A stretch of 64,000 nucleotides of DNA from Gonapodya prolifera JEL478 (GCA_001574975.1 KQ965734.1:702500-766499), one strand, 5' to 3'. Shown: positions 34,320 through 47,721, numbered from the stretch's first letter. The notes: generated by a model not told the origin, from the letters alone. Translations and numbers: made by a program.

Positions 34320-37018
34320 ACGGGGCTCTTTGGAGAGTAAACGGACTTGCATCGTGGAAACACCTCACCGAGTGCTACACTCTGGTGGATAGATTTTGGG
34401 GCCAGTTGGATTATACGCCGACTTCTGTACATTGTATTTATTTGTTCGAAATCAAACTGTTTGAACTACGAAATTGTGCTTCAAGAGTCCCGCACGTGCT
34501 GTTGATAAAGCATTTGAAGAATTACCAAGGGAGAGAGAGCTTTGCATAAGAGGCAAGAACTTGTGTTGAACTTCCATAGAATGTGGATGTGGTTTGGTTT
34601 TGATGATTTTGCAAATTTGCTAAGTATCAGAGAAGTGTGACCTACATTTCAAAAGATTTCGCATTTTCGTAACCCGAAGGTCAGGCAACCCGTGGAGTCT
34701 CGCCGCAGTGAGCGCAACACTCGCCAGGACCCAAGAAAGGCTTTCTACACCTTGCTCCGGGTGATGGCTGGAGGTATGCCTACTGGCGTCAAGTACGCCC
34801 AAATCCTCGACACTAACACAGACGATTACAACCGTTCCAGCAGGCCACCAGAACGTCAACCTCCTCCATATACGCTACGGTTGCGCTGCTATCGCGCCAA
34901 GGCGAGGTTGCGACGCGGTCTGGAGTCGAGAGACGCGTTGTTTGTTGTTTGATGGTGTGTTTGCGAGCGGAAGCTCCAAACTGTGAGTACATACGATAAA
35001 CCTGGAATCAAGGGTAACGTGGAGAGTCTTGTGTTTGGCGCTGGGACGATTGACTCTAGTTCCGATGCATCAATCTCTTGCCTTCATTAGTGCTCCTCCA
35101 TCGTTCCAGGCTCGCAAAATCCAATCGTAGCTTCCATGAAATATCCTCTTGTGAAACAATGTTGCAAGCGACGTGGAGGAAAGCGGGCTTCGGTCCATAA
35201 ATCGCGAAGAAGTCATCGACTTGTAAACGTCAACGTCAAAGCGGACTAAAAGTTCCGGTAAGTATTGGCTGTTGATGGAGCCGTTTTAAGGACAATTTGT
35301 TAATACGTCGCGACTCTCTCCAGTCTCGGCTCTGCAACCAGCCGACGAAGCAAGTAACAACCTCATGTTCCGTCGGATGCGAGTTGTGGTAAGCACATGA
35401 AGGGAGTGCTGCGAAGGAGTTGGCCCTATTCAAGATCATGGCTGCGGTGACCTTCTTGGTGGGGAAACTCACTAAAACGTGGGACGCGGGTGGTTTTCAG
35501 TAGCTTGCCTTCTTTAGTAGCCGCATTCTGAGTACGTGACTTGCGCCATGGCTGCGGTGACTAGATCTAGACTGGGCTTAACGTCTGCGGAACCGTCTTT
35601 GCAAATAGGCAATCGCGAAATATCTTAAAACAAAAATATTTGTGATGTTCGGTGTTGCTATTTCAAATAAACCTCCATGAAGTGATGCCTTTCACACAAT
35701 GAAAGGAATGCTTACTCATTGCGTGCATCTCTTGAGTGATTGCGGAATCCGAAGGTCAGGTGTTGGCAACCCGAAACCAAAAGCGCCACTCTCAGGATGC
35801 GATGTATAGCTGCCGCGAGAATTGCACGGGCTTTGCCGAGTGATAAATCGGCACGGTGGAAAATGGGTGCACGTCACCGACGCCACTCATTCATGATCAA
35901 TTGAGCGAAATCCTCTGGGGTGTTGAATTCATTCCGCTGAGTACACATATACGTGCATTGCGCGGAGATATTGGCGCGTCGACGCTTTGGCAGCTGTCAT
36001 GTTTATCCATTCCAAACAATGCGAATCAATTAACACAAACTGCCTTCCACTCGTTTGTTCGCATTTTGACCACCTCCATACAACGAAGGACACAACCCTA
36101 GCTTGGACGCTGCCCTAATAACCAATTCCCACTACGTTGGATGCAATGCTGCCTTTTCTAACACAGTGACAGCGTACCCCAGCCCACAAGAAAAGAGAGC
36201 GAGATGTATTCCTTTACTCTGTTCACTCTGGAGCTGGAATGACCATTGCGGTTTCGCCACACCAAATTACATGCAACCCGTACGCTCCCAACTCTGTCAC
36301 ATGTTCGTGACTGTGCATGGAACATTTGCGGCCAATCGGGGGATGCATATTGGGCAACTTGCTTGTGAACTTTCGGTGACAAGAGAGCTCAGACTTGAGA
36401 ATTACCGGAAATGTCTCCCGGCTAAACGGGTGTCGTGTTTGGAAAAGGGCAGTACATACAATTGTAAGTACCTGCGAACAGGCGCAAGCAAATCACGCAC
36501 GAATCTGGGAGGGTTGAAGTTTACATAATTGTCAAAGCAAATGTACTCGACGTGTTGTTCATATTTACAGGGCATTTGTTTGTTTTGGTGATCTGTATTC
36601 GGGGGTGCGGGCCAGTGGCGCATCAGGGATGAGGGCACGAGGCAAACGGCCAGAGTCCCGTGTTGGATGGATGGAGATCTCTTGTCTGGCGACTGTCCAC
36701 ATTATTTCAGCAGCCATCACCGCATTCCAATCTACTCTAGTGCGTAAACAACGGAATGAGGCCAGCGATTAAGGGGTACTTTTGTTGAATTTCGTAAATT
36801 ATTTCATCCAAGTCTTAAGACGTGTACCAAACACAAAGCCCATCTTTGAATGTTCTCTCTGCCAGAAATATACATGGATCGGAACTCAGAAGAAAGCATC
36901 ACAACGCCACGTGGGTGACAAGGTTTCTGCCGCGGTCGGTGGGGCAACATCCTCTCGAGCCGAAAGTTTGTCGAGGGACATCTCTTGGCTCTTCCTTCCA
37001 AGTTCGAACACCCGTCCA
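34320..37018. other. Gene-poor 2.7-kb region
   Basis: No exon chain is supported. Short repeated fragments occur: CCGAAGGTCAGG..GGCAACCCG near 34670 and again near 35750, and ATGGCTGCGGTGAC near 35440 and 35550. The 141-codon frame at 36103-36528 has no ATG and no recognisable content. The region looks like old, decayed intergenic DNA. Confidence 0.4.
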
Positions 37019-40000
37019 ATGGCCCACCAATACAACGCAAGCGACTCAGGGCCAATCGTGCCCGAATCGGCGTATATCACACGGATTATTGACTTCGCCC
37101 CCGAACACGACCGCGGCTCCATGTCCATCCGGGAGTCGGAGTCTGTCGCCAATCTGGCCGACACGGCAGCCACGGTGGACGGCGCGGGACACTCGGCGGC
37201 CATTGGAATGGCGCATGGGCGCTACGATTCGGGCAAGGACTTCGCGGGGAAAGATGTCGCGGACGACTATGACGAGAAACCGGCACCTCGGCGATGGTCG
37301 CGGCAGTGGTTTTTCGCGACAAGGGCGAGGCGACTTGCTATTTGCTGCCTTGTTATGGGCGTGGTGATTGCGGCCATCATGATACCGGTAGCAATCTTTG
37401 TGATAGGTTCGTCACGTGCGAAAACCCGTCGGCACGATTGCACAGTGGAATCAAATTATATTCCATTGCAGCTCCCAAGATCGCTCAATCGTTGATAACA
37501 GGATCGACGTTGCAGTTTATTTCGTCTGATATAATGGTTGGTCGGCTTGTCGGGTGGTGCACATACTGGCCGGTTCCCAACACCTTCCACGCTGACAGGA
37601 CCCTCGGGAGGACGGTTTTACTCTCCGCGTCGTAGGAAAAATTGAAAACACGGGATTTTTGCCGGCGCATATCGTCGTTCCCGACCCCGTGCAGGTTTCA
37701 TGGCAGGGTCAAAACATGAGTAAGCCTTTGTCACGTCCGCTCTTGTGAGAAGTCAGTTGACGCTCTTTCTCAGTATCTCTTCCTCTGGACCCTATTGATG
37801 CAACTCCTGGCGTTGGGTAGGCTTCCAAACGCTGCCGCGTGATCTGTTGAACACAGCGTCATAACCCATCACGTTCTCAGCGCCACAATCAACAGCACCG
37901 TCGACGCTAAAATTCTTGATGCGACAGCTTTTGCGACATTTGCCAAACAAATGCTTCTTGTGGAGAGTTTCGACTGGCGGCTCCAAGCCATGGTGTCCGC
38001 GACCGCTTTGGGCATCACTTTCAACAACTTGCTCCTCGACAAAACTGTCACACTCAAGGGTGCGTTAACGTTGCAGTGGCAGCACTTGACACCACAAATC
38101 TAAATGAATCCACTCACCTCTCTTGTCTGGACCATCCAGGCTTCAACGGACTCAACAACGTCACCATCCTGTCGTTCGACCTCCCATCGAGCGACCCCAC
38201 GGCGGGGATCATCTTGAACATCCGCGCCGACCTGTTCAACCCGTCACCCATCGGTGTCGACATGGGCGACATCTCGTTCAACGTCAGCCTCAACGGATCC
38301 ACCATCGGCACATCCTCTGCAAAGGGCGTCACGGTCAAGGCCGGAGACAACCTGCTCGCCATGAACGGAAATATTATCCCGGTGACGAGTGCGTTGCAGG
38401 GGGACACCTTGACGGAAATGTTCAACTTTTTCCTCGCTGGGCAAGGTGAGAGGGAACCGTTTTGAAGCAGGGAATAGTCGGGCACATTGACAGCGTGGCT
38501 CTGAACATTTGTAGCATCAAGCTTGCTTGTGATTGGGACGGACGTGCGGCCGTCCAATGCGTCTAAGGCGCCCATTTCTTGGTTGCGCGGTGTACGTATG
38601 CTGCGGTTCGCATGTCACGATCCCCACTTCACCGAAAAATCCATTCACAGGCCTTCGTCGGACTCCCTCTCACTGTCACACTGCCCGCTCAAAACAAGAT
38701 CCAAGTCATCACCGGGATCGACCTCAACCAATTCGCCATCTCGTTTGATCCCGCGAACCCATGGGTACCGAAAATGTCCAGTCCCGGAATCGTCGCTCAC
38801 ATTCAGGTATGTGATCAGCCTTTGGTGGTCATAGTTGAGCAATATGTCCTCACCCCGTTGGTCTGGGATATGACAGATGCCGTTCACCTTCCCCATCAGC
38901 ATTGGCAGAGTCAACATGAACATAAACATGCTCTCCAACACCAACGCGACCATCGCGACGATCGGAACGGGATGGATTCCCGCGACGACGCAGTTTAATG
39001 GCACGTCTGGAAAGATGATGGTTGATCTCAACCAGGCGCCAGTGAATGTACCACAGGTGAGCCAGTTGTGTATGGTGTGCTACGTCGCAGAGTCGCCTCA
39101 CAAGTGCTCTCTCATATCCTTACCCAGAATCAACAAACGGCCTTTGGGGAGTTGATGAAGACCATCTTCCTTGGGAAAGGTACGGTTGCAGTACCCGTCC
39201 TCGTGCAATCTGATGCCGTCGCATCAACCGCAGCAGGTGCGTCCATAGCCTCGTTGCGCTCATTATTGTTACTAAACTCATGTTTGATGCATAGGAAACA
39301 TCACGATCGCCAAGCTTCCGTACAACAACAACCTCCCACTTCTCGGTATCCAAGGACTCGCGGCTGTCCCACCGTCGATCGACTCCCTCACTATTTCGGG
39401 CGGAACCGACACGTACATTGATATGGTCATCGTCACGAAGGTATTTTCAAGTGGATCTATGAGAGGCTTCCATTCTCTTTGATCTGATCTTATGCTATAC
39501 AGATGACGAACCCAAGTAACGTGCAGATGATGCTCAACTCTGACGTTAATCTGGATCTCGCGTACAACGGACAAATTGTGGGCAACATCGTGATTCCGAA
39601 CATGACGCTCAACGTCGGTCCAAACACTGTCACCGCAAACGCGTAAGTTGATATGTCGCGTAGTGCCTCAGGGATGACAACAAAACTGATCTTTTTTCGC
39701 GTCCTTGCCCCAGGCGGTACTTCCCGCAAACCCCGGAAGCAAGGGCTGCTGGTGCTCAATTACTCACGGCATTCGTGAACGGTGACACCTCCAACACCGT
39801 CATTCAGGGTTCCACCAAGTCTTCGCCCCTGACGCCCCTCATCCCCGCTCTCTCCGCTGTTTCGCTGCCCGTTGCTCTTCCAGGAATGAACATCAAGCCC
39901 GGCTTGCTTACAGGTATTCAAACTACGACGTTTTCCATCGCATTTGACCCTGCAAATCCGTGGGCGCCGAAGATGTCGAGTCCCAACATGGTGGCAAGTT

Positions 40001-41600
40001 TGAAGGTGAGGCTTACACAGGTTATGAACGGCTTCGATTGGGGGTGGCATCTCATTGTTCCACGATAGCTTCCATTCGCAGTCCCTATTACTGCGAAAAG
40101 CGCTTCGATGGCGATCAGCATGCTCTCCGGTACCACAACCATTGCTACAATCAACACTGGATCACTACCAGTCACTTCAGCGATTTCGGGGCTCACCGGG
40201 ACGATGTCGTTGGATTTGAATGGCGCTACGCTCAATGTGCCACAAGCACAGCAACCAGCGTTTGCGGAACTGATGAGATCCATTTTCTTCGGCACCGGCG
40301 CTGTTGGCATTCCAGTCTCCGTTCTGGCCGATGCTGTCACTGTCGTTGCGGGCGGTGGGTCACTCAATATTTGAGAAAATCTCACATAACCCTATGAATC
40401 TTATGCACCTCCTCGATAACGTCGGATAGGTGACATTACTCTCACCCAAGTGCCGTTCTCGACCAGCTTGGCTCTGCAAGGACTCCAGGGGCTCGCTGCG
40501 TCACCTCTCGCCATCCAAACCTTTTCCATAACTGGAGGAACACCTCAGTACATCAGCATCACCATTTCCGTGAAGGTATGTCTGGTAGTTTAAATTGCTT
40601 CCAGAGATGGGTATGAAATGTTTCGCACTCCGCAGATGGTGAACCCGAGCAATGTACAGCTCGCCTTGAACTCGGACGTTACGTTAAATATGGTATACCA
40701 GAACCAAGTCCTGGGAACCGTAACGATCCCCAACATGAGTTTGAACATTGGCGACAACACTGTCAGCGCATCGGCGTAAGTCGCATTTCTCTGTCTTGCC
40801 ACGAAAGGCATCAAAATTTATCGTTTTGTCGTAGCCGCTACTCACCTCAGACCCCACAAGCTGCCGCCGTTGGAAGCCAGCTGCTGACCGCATTTGTCGG
40901 TGGCACCGACACTGTCGTCCAGGTCCAAGGGTCGACAACAGCGACTCCACTTGGACCGCTGATCCCGTCCCTTTCGGCACTCACGTTGTCCACCACGTTC
41001 CCATCCATCAAAACGCCGCTGATGACGCAGGCCAGGTTTGCGCTCACGCTCACGACGTTGTTTGACAACATTGCCCACGCCAGTGAGTCATGTGGAAGAG
41101 ATTTGCAACTTGGGCAAATTAAGACGTGTACACTTTTTCGCAGACTTTGATGCATCAAACCCAACTGGTGCGCCACTTACGATCACTCACGTGACGGCGC
41201 AGCTCTTCCAAGGCACAAACCAACTTGGGACAATGGTAGGCGGAAATGCCAGTTTGTGGGGAAAGCGGATATCCTAAATTAAATTTCTCGTCATAGGATG
41301 CCGACACTAACATCGTGGTGCCGGCTGGTGGAAGTGTAACATCATCCACCGTCAATCTCAAGATGTAAGCACCTCTCCTCCATGAGTTCGGGATCGGAAT
41401 ACTCACATTTATTCCCGCCTCTGACTTGCAGCCAAATCAGCATCCCTGCCATCCAAGCCATCTTTTCTGCTTTAGGCAATAACCTCAAAGCCAACGTGGT
41501 GGCGTCGCGTCTGAGTGTCAAGGTCGGGGACTACGGACCTATAGACCTCACCTATACCCAAAATGACGTTCCAACCTCGTTTGTACTCACTGGACTGTAA
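37019..41600 (+). CDS. DUF3712/LEA-like repeat membrane protein (20 exons, 1124 aa)
   Basis: Single-pass, type II-like membrane protein with a large non-cytosolic region; similar fungal proteins (DUF3712, e.g. yeast Tag1-like) are vacuolar. Twenty exons join in phase: 37019-37406, 37472-37536, 37599-37719, 37774-37816, 37857-38059, 38140-38445, 38515-38591, 38651-38806, 38877-39056, 39128-39236, 39295-39440, 39503-39642, 39714-40005, 40069-40354, 40430-40575, 40636-40775, 40835-41082, 41144-41235, 41297-41364, 41432-41600. A TM helix spans residues ~104-128 (RRLAICCLVMGVVIAAIMIP). Then follow repeated beta-rich units with FDPANPWxPKMSSP, GLQGLAA, K.NPSNVQ and V.IPNM.LN..NTV.A.A motifs. Exons 11-12 and 15-16 have identical lengths (146 and 140 nt), showing internal duplication. 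Confidence 0.88.
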
Positions 41601-41869
41601 AGTGTTTTGGACGGCTTGTATAATATTGTGCATGTGCACTAACTTTAAACTTATTCGCAATTTTGTTAATACAAGTGGCGATTTTTTGCTTCAAAATAAA
41701 ATGTCGCAGTGCAGTATTAGACGAAGAAAAAGATTGAAGCTCTGTACTCATGGCGAGAATGACAAAGGGAATGAATGCCTGGAACAGAGTGCACAATGGG
41801 CGCGCGTGATCCAAGCATATACGATATCGCACGCACCTCGTCGACTTGAGGACTGCGTGCAAGGCTGTG

Positions 41870-44230
41870 TCAAGCAAGAGCAGAGATAATCCTCTTCACC
41901 ATCCCCTTCTTTTCCGTACTGTCACCGTCGTCCATGCCCGGACGCCAATTGATCCGGAAAGTGTCAAAGTCCATGTCTTCGTACGGAACAAGCTCGTTCC
42001 ATTCGACGCCCCAAATCCTAAAGTAGCCCAGAATGACGTATCCTACAGATCACCGGCACCATGAGCGAGAAAGCCAACAACGGCTGAGACCATATATGCA
42101 CACACCAATATAAAGACCAAAGAACAACGGGAGCCCCAAGTACAACTGGGACATGGACACGGGGTCGAACACCGACGTCGCCGCGGAGTAGATGATTCCG
42201 GCGATTAGAAAGAGCCCAATGACCAAGGAGAATGTCAGGGAAGGAGAGCAGTGGCGCGATGTAGGGAAGATCTTGCACGCGGTTTCCCTGCTTGACCCAT
42301 CCGATGCGGATCCTGATGTGCGTCTCGTTGATGGTGAGCCATGTGAGCAAGTTCTGGAGGGCGGAGGCAGCGAAAGCGCGCCGTGGGGTTAAATTTATTA
42401 CACAAGCCCAGGCTTGGATAGCACGGCGCACGCGTCCTGTGCGAGTTAAGAACGCACCGACATTCCGAGAATGTGGACGAGGTAGTTGAACACGACCCCA
42501 TCGCCCCACAGCGTCACAAAGCGACGCATCCGAGCGCCAGGGAGATGGCGAGGGAGTACACGGGAACGCCCCGGCTGTTCACGCGAGCGAATATTTGTGG
42601 CGCTTTGCCCTCTTGCGCGAGACCCGTGAGCGTGCGGGAGCATGCGTAGATGGAGGATTTGGCGGCGGAGAGGACCTGGCGGAAAGAAGGAGAGCAGTTA
42701 TAAGAGAGGAAGGACGTGTGGGTGGATCGATCAGCTGCGTGTCGTGGAAAACATACATCCAAGATAATGACGGCGTTCATGAGGTGCTCCGCCCCTTTGA
42801 TTCCAGAGTATTGGAAGACGCGGGTGAAGGGAGACGCGGAGATGTCCGATGTTCCAAGGGTTGGATCCTTGTGGGGACGTAAGCAATTTCAGTTGAGTTT
42901 AAATTGAGAGATCCAAGGAATGAAGCATGACGTACAGTGGCCGGAATGATAAGCCCCACCACTAACACCGTGAGAAGGTAGAATATAAGAATCCTGAGGA
43001 ACGCCCCTCTGATCGCCCTCGGCACGGTTTTGCGCGGGTTGGCCGCCTCACCCGACGCCAACCCGGCGAGCTCGGTGCCCCCGTAGGCGTAGAAGGCCGT
43101 CGTGAACGCGCCCAGAATCGCGACGAACTGCCGCGTGCTGACCGGGCCGTCGACGTCGGCTTCACCGATGGGAGCGCCCGGCACGTTCCAGTTGGAGCCA
43201 CCGATGAAGCCGAGATCTTTGTTTGCGCCGAGGTCGATGGCGATGCCGACCTGGTGTTGCGATAGTGGGGTAAGAGAGACGATCAAACTTTCAGAACGAA
43301 AGTGACTAGGTGCGAAGGTACCCACGATGATGAACAGAATGATGACGATGACTTTGATCAAAGAGAGCCAGTACTCTGCTTCTCCGTATCCCCGCGCGCC
43401 CAAAAGGTTGAGTGCGGTGAGAGGAATGATGCTCACGACTGCAGCATCAGACGTTAATTACTCATTAAACTACTCTCAAATTGAGGTGAAGAGCGACTCA
43501 CTGGCCCAAACGTAGCTCGGAACATCTGGCAACCAGAACTTGACAATGATAGAAATGGCGGAAAGTTCCGCGGCTGGGAAGTAAAGTAAGCGCCGTCCGC
43601 GGTCATTTCATCTCACTAACGCTTTGCAGACCCTCTTTTTCACATATCCAAGAAGTACTTACGGAGAGTGAAAGCCCAGGAGAGCCAGTAGTTCCACCCG
43701 AGCGTGAACCCAAGGGCTGGATCGACGAACCGAGCCGACAGTTGACTGAAGGCGCCAGGTGTGGGAATGAGCGTGCAGATTTCGCCGAGGGAGCTGACAA
43801 CGCCCCAGGTGCGGATGTCCCATACGTATGGAGCAAAGCAATACAGAACAAGATTCCGGATAAGGATGAGCGTGAGAACACTCGACGACGCTCGTTGATC
43901 CGCCGAAGAGTGAATGAAACGTACATGAGCAAACCAGTTATTCCATACGCGAGCAGAGCTCCGAGCCGGCCAGCATTGTCTATGACGCCCCCAGTAGCAA
44001 GGAAGAGCCCGGTTCCTGTGGAGTCAATTCCATGTCAGCGTGTCGGCTCGCGTGGATCAGAAAAGCGCCGAGTCCACAGACCAATCGTGCCCCCTATAGC
44101 AATCATCTGCAGATGCCTCGACTGCAGCCCTCTCTTGAGTCCGCTGTTCTCTGACACGGCGTCTGGATCCGCCTTCGTCTTCTCGACGTCGGCCACACGC
44201 GGGGTTTCTTGCGGGCGAGGAGCGCGGCGG
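41870..44230 (-). pseudogene. Amino-acid permease (AAP/YAT type) with two frameshifts
   Basis: Twelve-TM amino-acid transporter of the plasma membrane by homology. Motifs in order: LKRGLQSRHLQMIAIGGTIG, TGLFLATGGVI, SLGEICTLIPTPGAF, GFTLGWNYWLSWAFTL, GFIGGSNWNVPGAP, AFYAYGGTELAGLASGEAANPRK, VLSAAKSSIYACSRTLTGLAQ and FSLVIGLFLIAGIIYSAATSVF. Exons: ~44230-44082, 44015-43925, 43793-43663, 43573-43502, 43438-43326, 43250-42936, 42867-42757, 42675-42458, 42353-42106 and 42042-41870. Exon 8 lacks one base near 42516 and exon 9 has one extra base near 42240, where the protein sense jumps frame without a possible intron. All other joints are in phase. The extreme N terminus is unresolved. Either a recent pseudogene or two assembly indels. 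Confidence 0.75.
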
Positions 44231-44269
44231 GCGGGGTGCGTTCAAGTAAACAACAGGGGTGCTCTGCCG

Positions 44270-45380
44270 ACTCAAGACACGGTGGGTTCCTCGGGTCCAA
44301 GGCAGCGATGAGTGCTTGTTCCTCCTCGACGGCGTCAGCCCAGGAAGAAGAAGGTGCAGGAAGTGCAGGGAGTTCGTCAAAAGCGATGGTGATCGTCACT
44401 GACGGGCAGGGGGCTTCATCCGGCGTGGGCGCGTCCGATGGTGTGGTGGGTTCGGTGGGTGCGGCTGCCGATCCGCACTCATCATCGGGCTCATCGCACC
44501 CAAACAGATCCAAGATTGCCTCGGATCTAACGTCCGGGCGGAGAACTTCCCGAGGCGTGGGGCTTGGAGTTGGAGAGGCGATGGAAGGGGACAGAGGAGA
44601 TTCCACCTCGACCGCCGTCGGGAGGATGGAAACCGGAAAGAATTCCGGGGCGAGCGAATTGAGCGCAAAGTAGTTTTGGAGGGGACGCGGGTGGTGGATT
44701 CGGCGAGGGGGATGAAGGGAGCGGCGAGAGGATTAAGTGGTCTGACGTAAGCCGAATTTCATGTATTAGTCGGGCACATCAACAAATTCCAATGTCGCAG
44801 TTCCATGAGAACAACACTCACTGTAATTTTGACGACCAACAAGACTCCTCGACTGCGTCCTTGGCCTGGTCAATCACCATCTGACCCTCATCTGCCACTA
44901 GGGTCTTGGTAGACGCCGAATCGCTGTGCAGTAGACACAGATCATCGGTGAGGAGCTAACAGTTGATTCACAGCGTGAGGTGGCGAGTACTTTTGGACAG
45001 GTGGCGATGATGGAGCACTCACATCGTACCCGCTCTCACCACACCAATCGGAGTCCTCCGACTCCTTTCCATCGCCAATTGCTTTGAAGATGGAAGACAG
45101 CTTCCGATATTGAAGGATGATGAGTCCAGAAGCTGCTTTCGGGTTTCATCTCATCAAAGATGCACTCACCAATGTATTATCGGTGTCGCTGCACCATCGC
45201 ACCATCCTGTCCACCTCCACGGTCTCTGAGGTGGATCTTCTGAGCTGCTTGGAGCATGATCGCTCTGTCGCAAGTCAAAAGATCATCAGCAGATTGCGCA
45301 CGAGGGCAGAACTTGATGACGTGGTGGTGATGACTTTGAGGAACATCGTCGGAGGCACTGGTGATGGGTGTAGTCTGTTT
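44270..45380 (-). pseudogene. Tandem gene copy 1 (left), probably broken
   Basis: Unknown gene, direct copy of the locus at 46270-47620. Shared pieces: KQLRRSTSETVEVDRMVRWC (~45250), GKESEDSDW (~45060), DSASTKTLVADEG (~44900), PLNPLAAPFIPLAES (~44730) and a Pro/Ser-rich C-terminal exon (SPTPSPTPREVLRPDVRSEA, ~44540). Between the PLNPLAAPF block and the C-terminal block the frame shifts by one relative to copy 2 (~44680). The right-hand end of the C-terminal frame overlaps the permease N-terminal region on the same strand. No domain was recognised. Confidence 0.45.
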
Positions 45381-46269
45381 GGTGGTAGTTTAGAGAGATG
45401 ATTGGTCGTATTTGTGGATATAGGCGGGAAGTTGGAAGGCAGGGTGAATGTGGGTGGAAGGCAACCAACCACCTCTTTGTTCAAACCCAACTGTCGAAAT
45501 GAACGAAACACTGCGAAACCTTGCCCAAAAGCCACAATATTCAGATTTATTGCAATGAAGGTCCACGACTAGGGAGAGCGTATGGGAAACCATTCCTAAG
45601 TGAGGGTAAAAGAGCCGGGGGCTGGAATGTTCGTCGAAATGATAAGTGCTTGGAAGTCTATAATCGATAAGTGGGTTGGGAAGAAACGAGACTGGGTCGA
45701 CAATGAGACGTAGGGGAGGTCGCACCACTGATGGTGACAGTATCAGAATGCAAGTTTAGGGGACTGAGAAGTGTAACGTTTATATTATGTTTCAAGAGTA
45801 TTCCTCGCATGTGCCGCAGCGACCAGAGTGTGTGTTGGTGGCTTCCCACGGTCTCCGAACACCAACCACGTCTGCACCGTAGCGCAAAATCACACGATGT
45901 AGGGCCAAAAGAAAAGAAAACAGCATTTGAACCGTCAGAACTTAACGACGCAGGTGCGGCCCAGTGCTTGGAAGAATTCGATAGATCCAATGACCGAGCT
46001 GAATTTTCGCCGCTCCACGAGATAAGTAATCCAATAAATAATAAATCATCATAATAAATAGTAAACGGATGCTCAAAGGTCTTAAAACCGTTTAAACTGA
46101 CCCTTCCAAACCTCTTCGCAACACTCCGCGTAGCACGTTTTGCTCAAACCCCATTCCCCGTGCTCCACAGTAGCCCGACCCCGCTAGCACACTCTCTCAG
46201 AGCTAAAAGAGTACGGCTCTGAATCTTCGGAAATTTTTCCCCACAGGATGCTTCCAATACGAGTCCCCA
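45381..46269. other. Spacer between tandem copies
   Basis: The ~0.9 kb between the two related genes contains no supported exon. Its left part still aligns loosely with the 5' flank of copy 2 (shared CTGCCTTCCAACTTCC segment), so the duplication includes promoter sequence. The right part (45990-46200) is AT-rich. Confidence 0.4.
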
Positions 46270-47617
46270 CTACAGTTGTAATCGTCTTTGTATTTTTGGT
46301 ACCTTGATCGGATTGATAAAGCTGGTCGGTTCGGCTGAGGTTTTGGCGGAAGTGGGATTGGGTGATTCTTGTTGCGGATTTGGTGACTGGGTGGGATTGG
46401 TGGGATGGAAGGAGGAGGAAGGTTGGGTCGAAACGATGAGTGCCAGAACGGTGTCGGCCCAAGATGTGGGTACTGCAGAGCGTGGGTTCAGCGGAAAAGC
46501 GATCACAGTAAACGGGTACAGCGTTCCATAAGGGGTGAGCCTGTCTTGCGCAGGTGCGATGGTTCCTGCTGGTGGGATATGTCCAGCGGGCGAAATGTGC
46601 TCGGTGGTCGAGGTTTCCGATCTGTACTGGTCTTTGGGTTTGCTACACGCGGAAAGATTTGAGGTAGCCTTGGATCGGACGTCGGCGCAGAGGTCGTTCC
46701 GAGGAGTGGGGTTTGGAGTTGGAGACAAGATAGGAGGGGAGGGTTGTGATACCACTTCGATCTCCTTTGGGAGGATGGAGACGGAAATGATTTCCGGAGT
46801 GAGAGGGTTGAGTACAGAGGTGACGATTGAGGGGACGGGCGTGGTAGGTTGGGTGAGGGGGATGAAGGGAGCGGCGAGGGGATTGAGTGGTCTGACGTAC
46901 ATGAAGTTGATGGCGTTATTCTGAAACACCAACCAAACCAAAAGCCGACATTGGACGACAGTAGCACTCGCCGTGCTTTTGACGACCGGTAGACTTGTTC
47001 GCCTCCCTCCTTGACGTGGTCGCTCGCAATCGGACTCTCATCCGCCACAAGCGTCTTAGCGGATGACAAATCACTTTCAAGGAGGCAGGAATCATCTAAA
47101 AGGAGCTGGTGATTGATTGATATCGTGAGGGGACGGGTACTTCTGGACAGGTCAAGACGATGGAGTGATCACATCATCCTTGCTCCAATCATTGCAATCG
47201 GAGTCCTCCGATTCCTTCCCGTGTCCAACCGCTTCAAGGACCGAAGAGAGCTATTGAGATCGAAGGATCATGAGTCCACCGGCAGTATTCGAGCCTCGTC
47301 TCATCATCTCGCACTTACAAGAAGTTCTCACCGGCATCACACCAGCGGACCACTCTGACAGCCTCGACTGTCTCTGAGGTCGACCTCCTGAGCTCCTTGG
47401 GCATGATCGCTGGGACAGAGACCAACAGATCACTTGCAGATGCTGCTCGGGGCACGATCCGGATGCCTTGCTCGCAAGGAAGTCTACGAACATGGTGGGA
47501 GGACTTTGCGATAGTGTAAGAACACAAGTGGTATCGAAGATGGATCGATGATATGTGTTTGTAAGATTGAAGGCGGAAGTTGGAAGGCAGGTACCAACAG
47601 CCGGTGGGAGGCAACAT
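46270..47617 (-). CDS. Tandem gene copy 2 (right), unknown function
   Basis: Unrecognised protein, probably four exons: first exon ending near 47322 (KELRRSTSETVEAVRVVRWC), a short second exon near 47210 (GKESEDSDC), a third near 47090-46975 (DDSCLLESDLSSAKTLVADESP), and a last exon 46901-46270 that is Pro/Thr/Ser-rich (PLNPLAAPFIPLTQPTTPVP ... SPTPNPTPRNDLCADVRSKA). The third exon ends at a GC rather than a GT donor (GCGAGTG), while copy 1 has GTGAGTG at the same place. No signal peptide, membrane segment or known domain was seen. The exact start is uncertain (47617 is the in-frame ATG). Confidence 0.45.
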
Positions 47618-47721
47618 CGTTTTATTTGCTTACACTCGAACAACAACCTTGCAACATATGTATGTAAATGTACAGACCCTCTTCAATCTACTCTCCCTCC
47701 GCAAAAAAAAGGGGGCAATCT

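Noticed and set aside
36103-36528. 141-codon + frame in the gene-poor region
   Set aside because: No ATG at its start, no recognisable motif and no splice partners.
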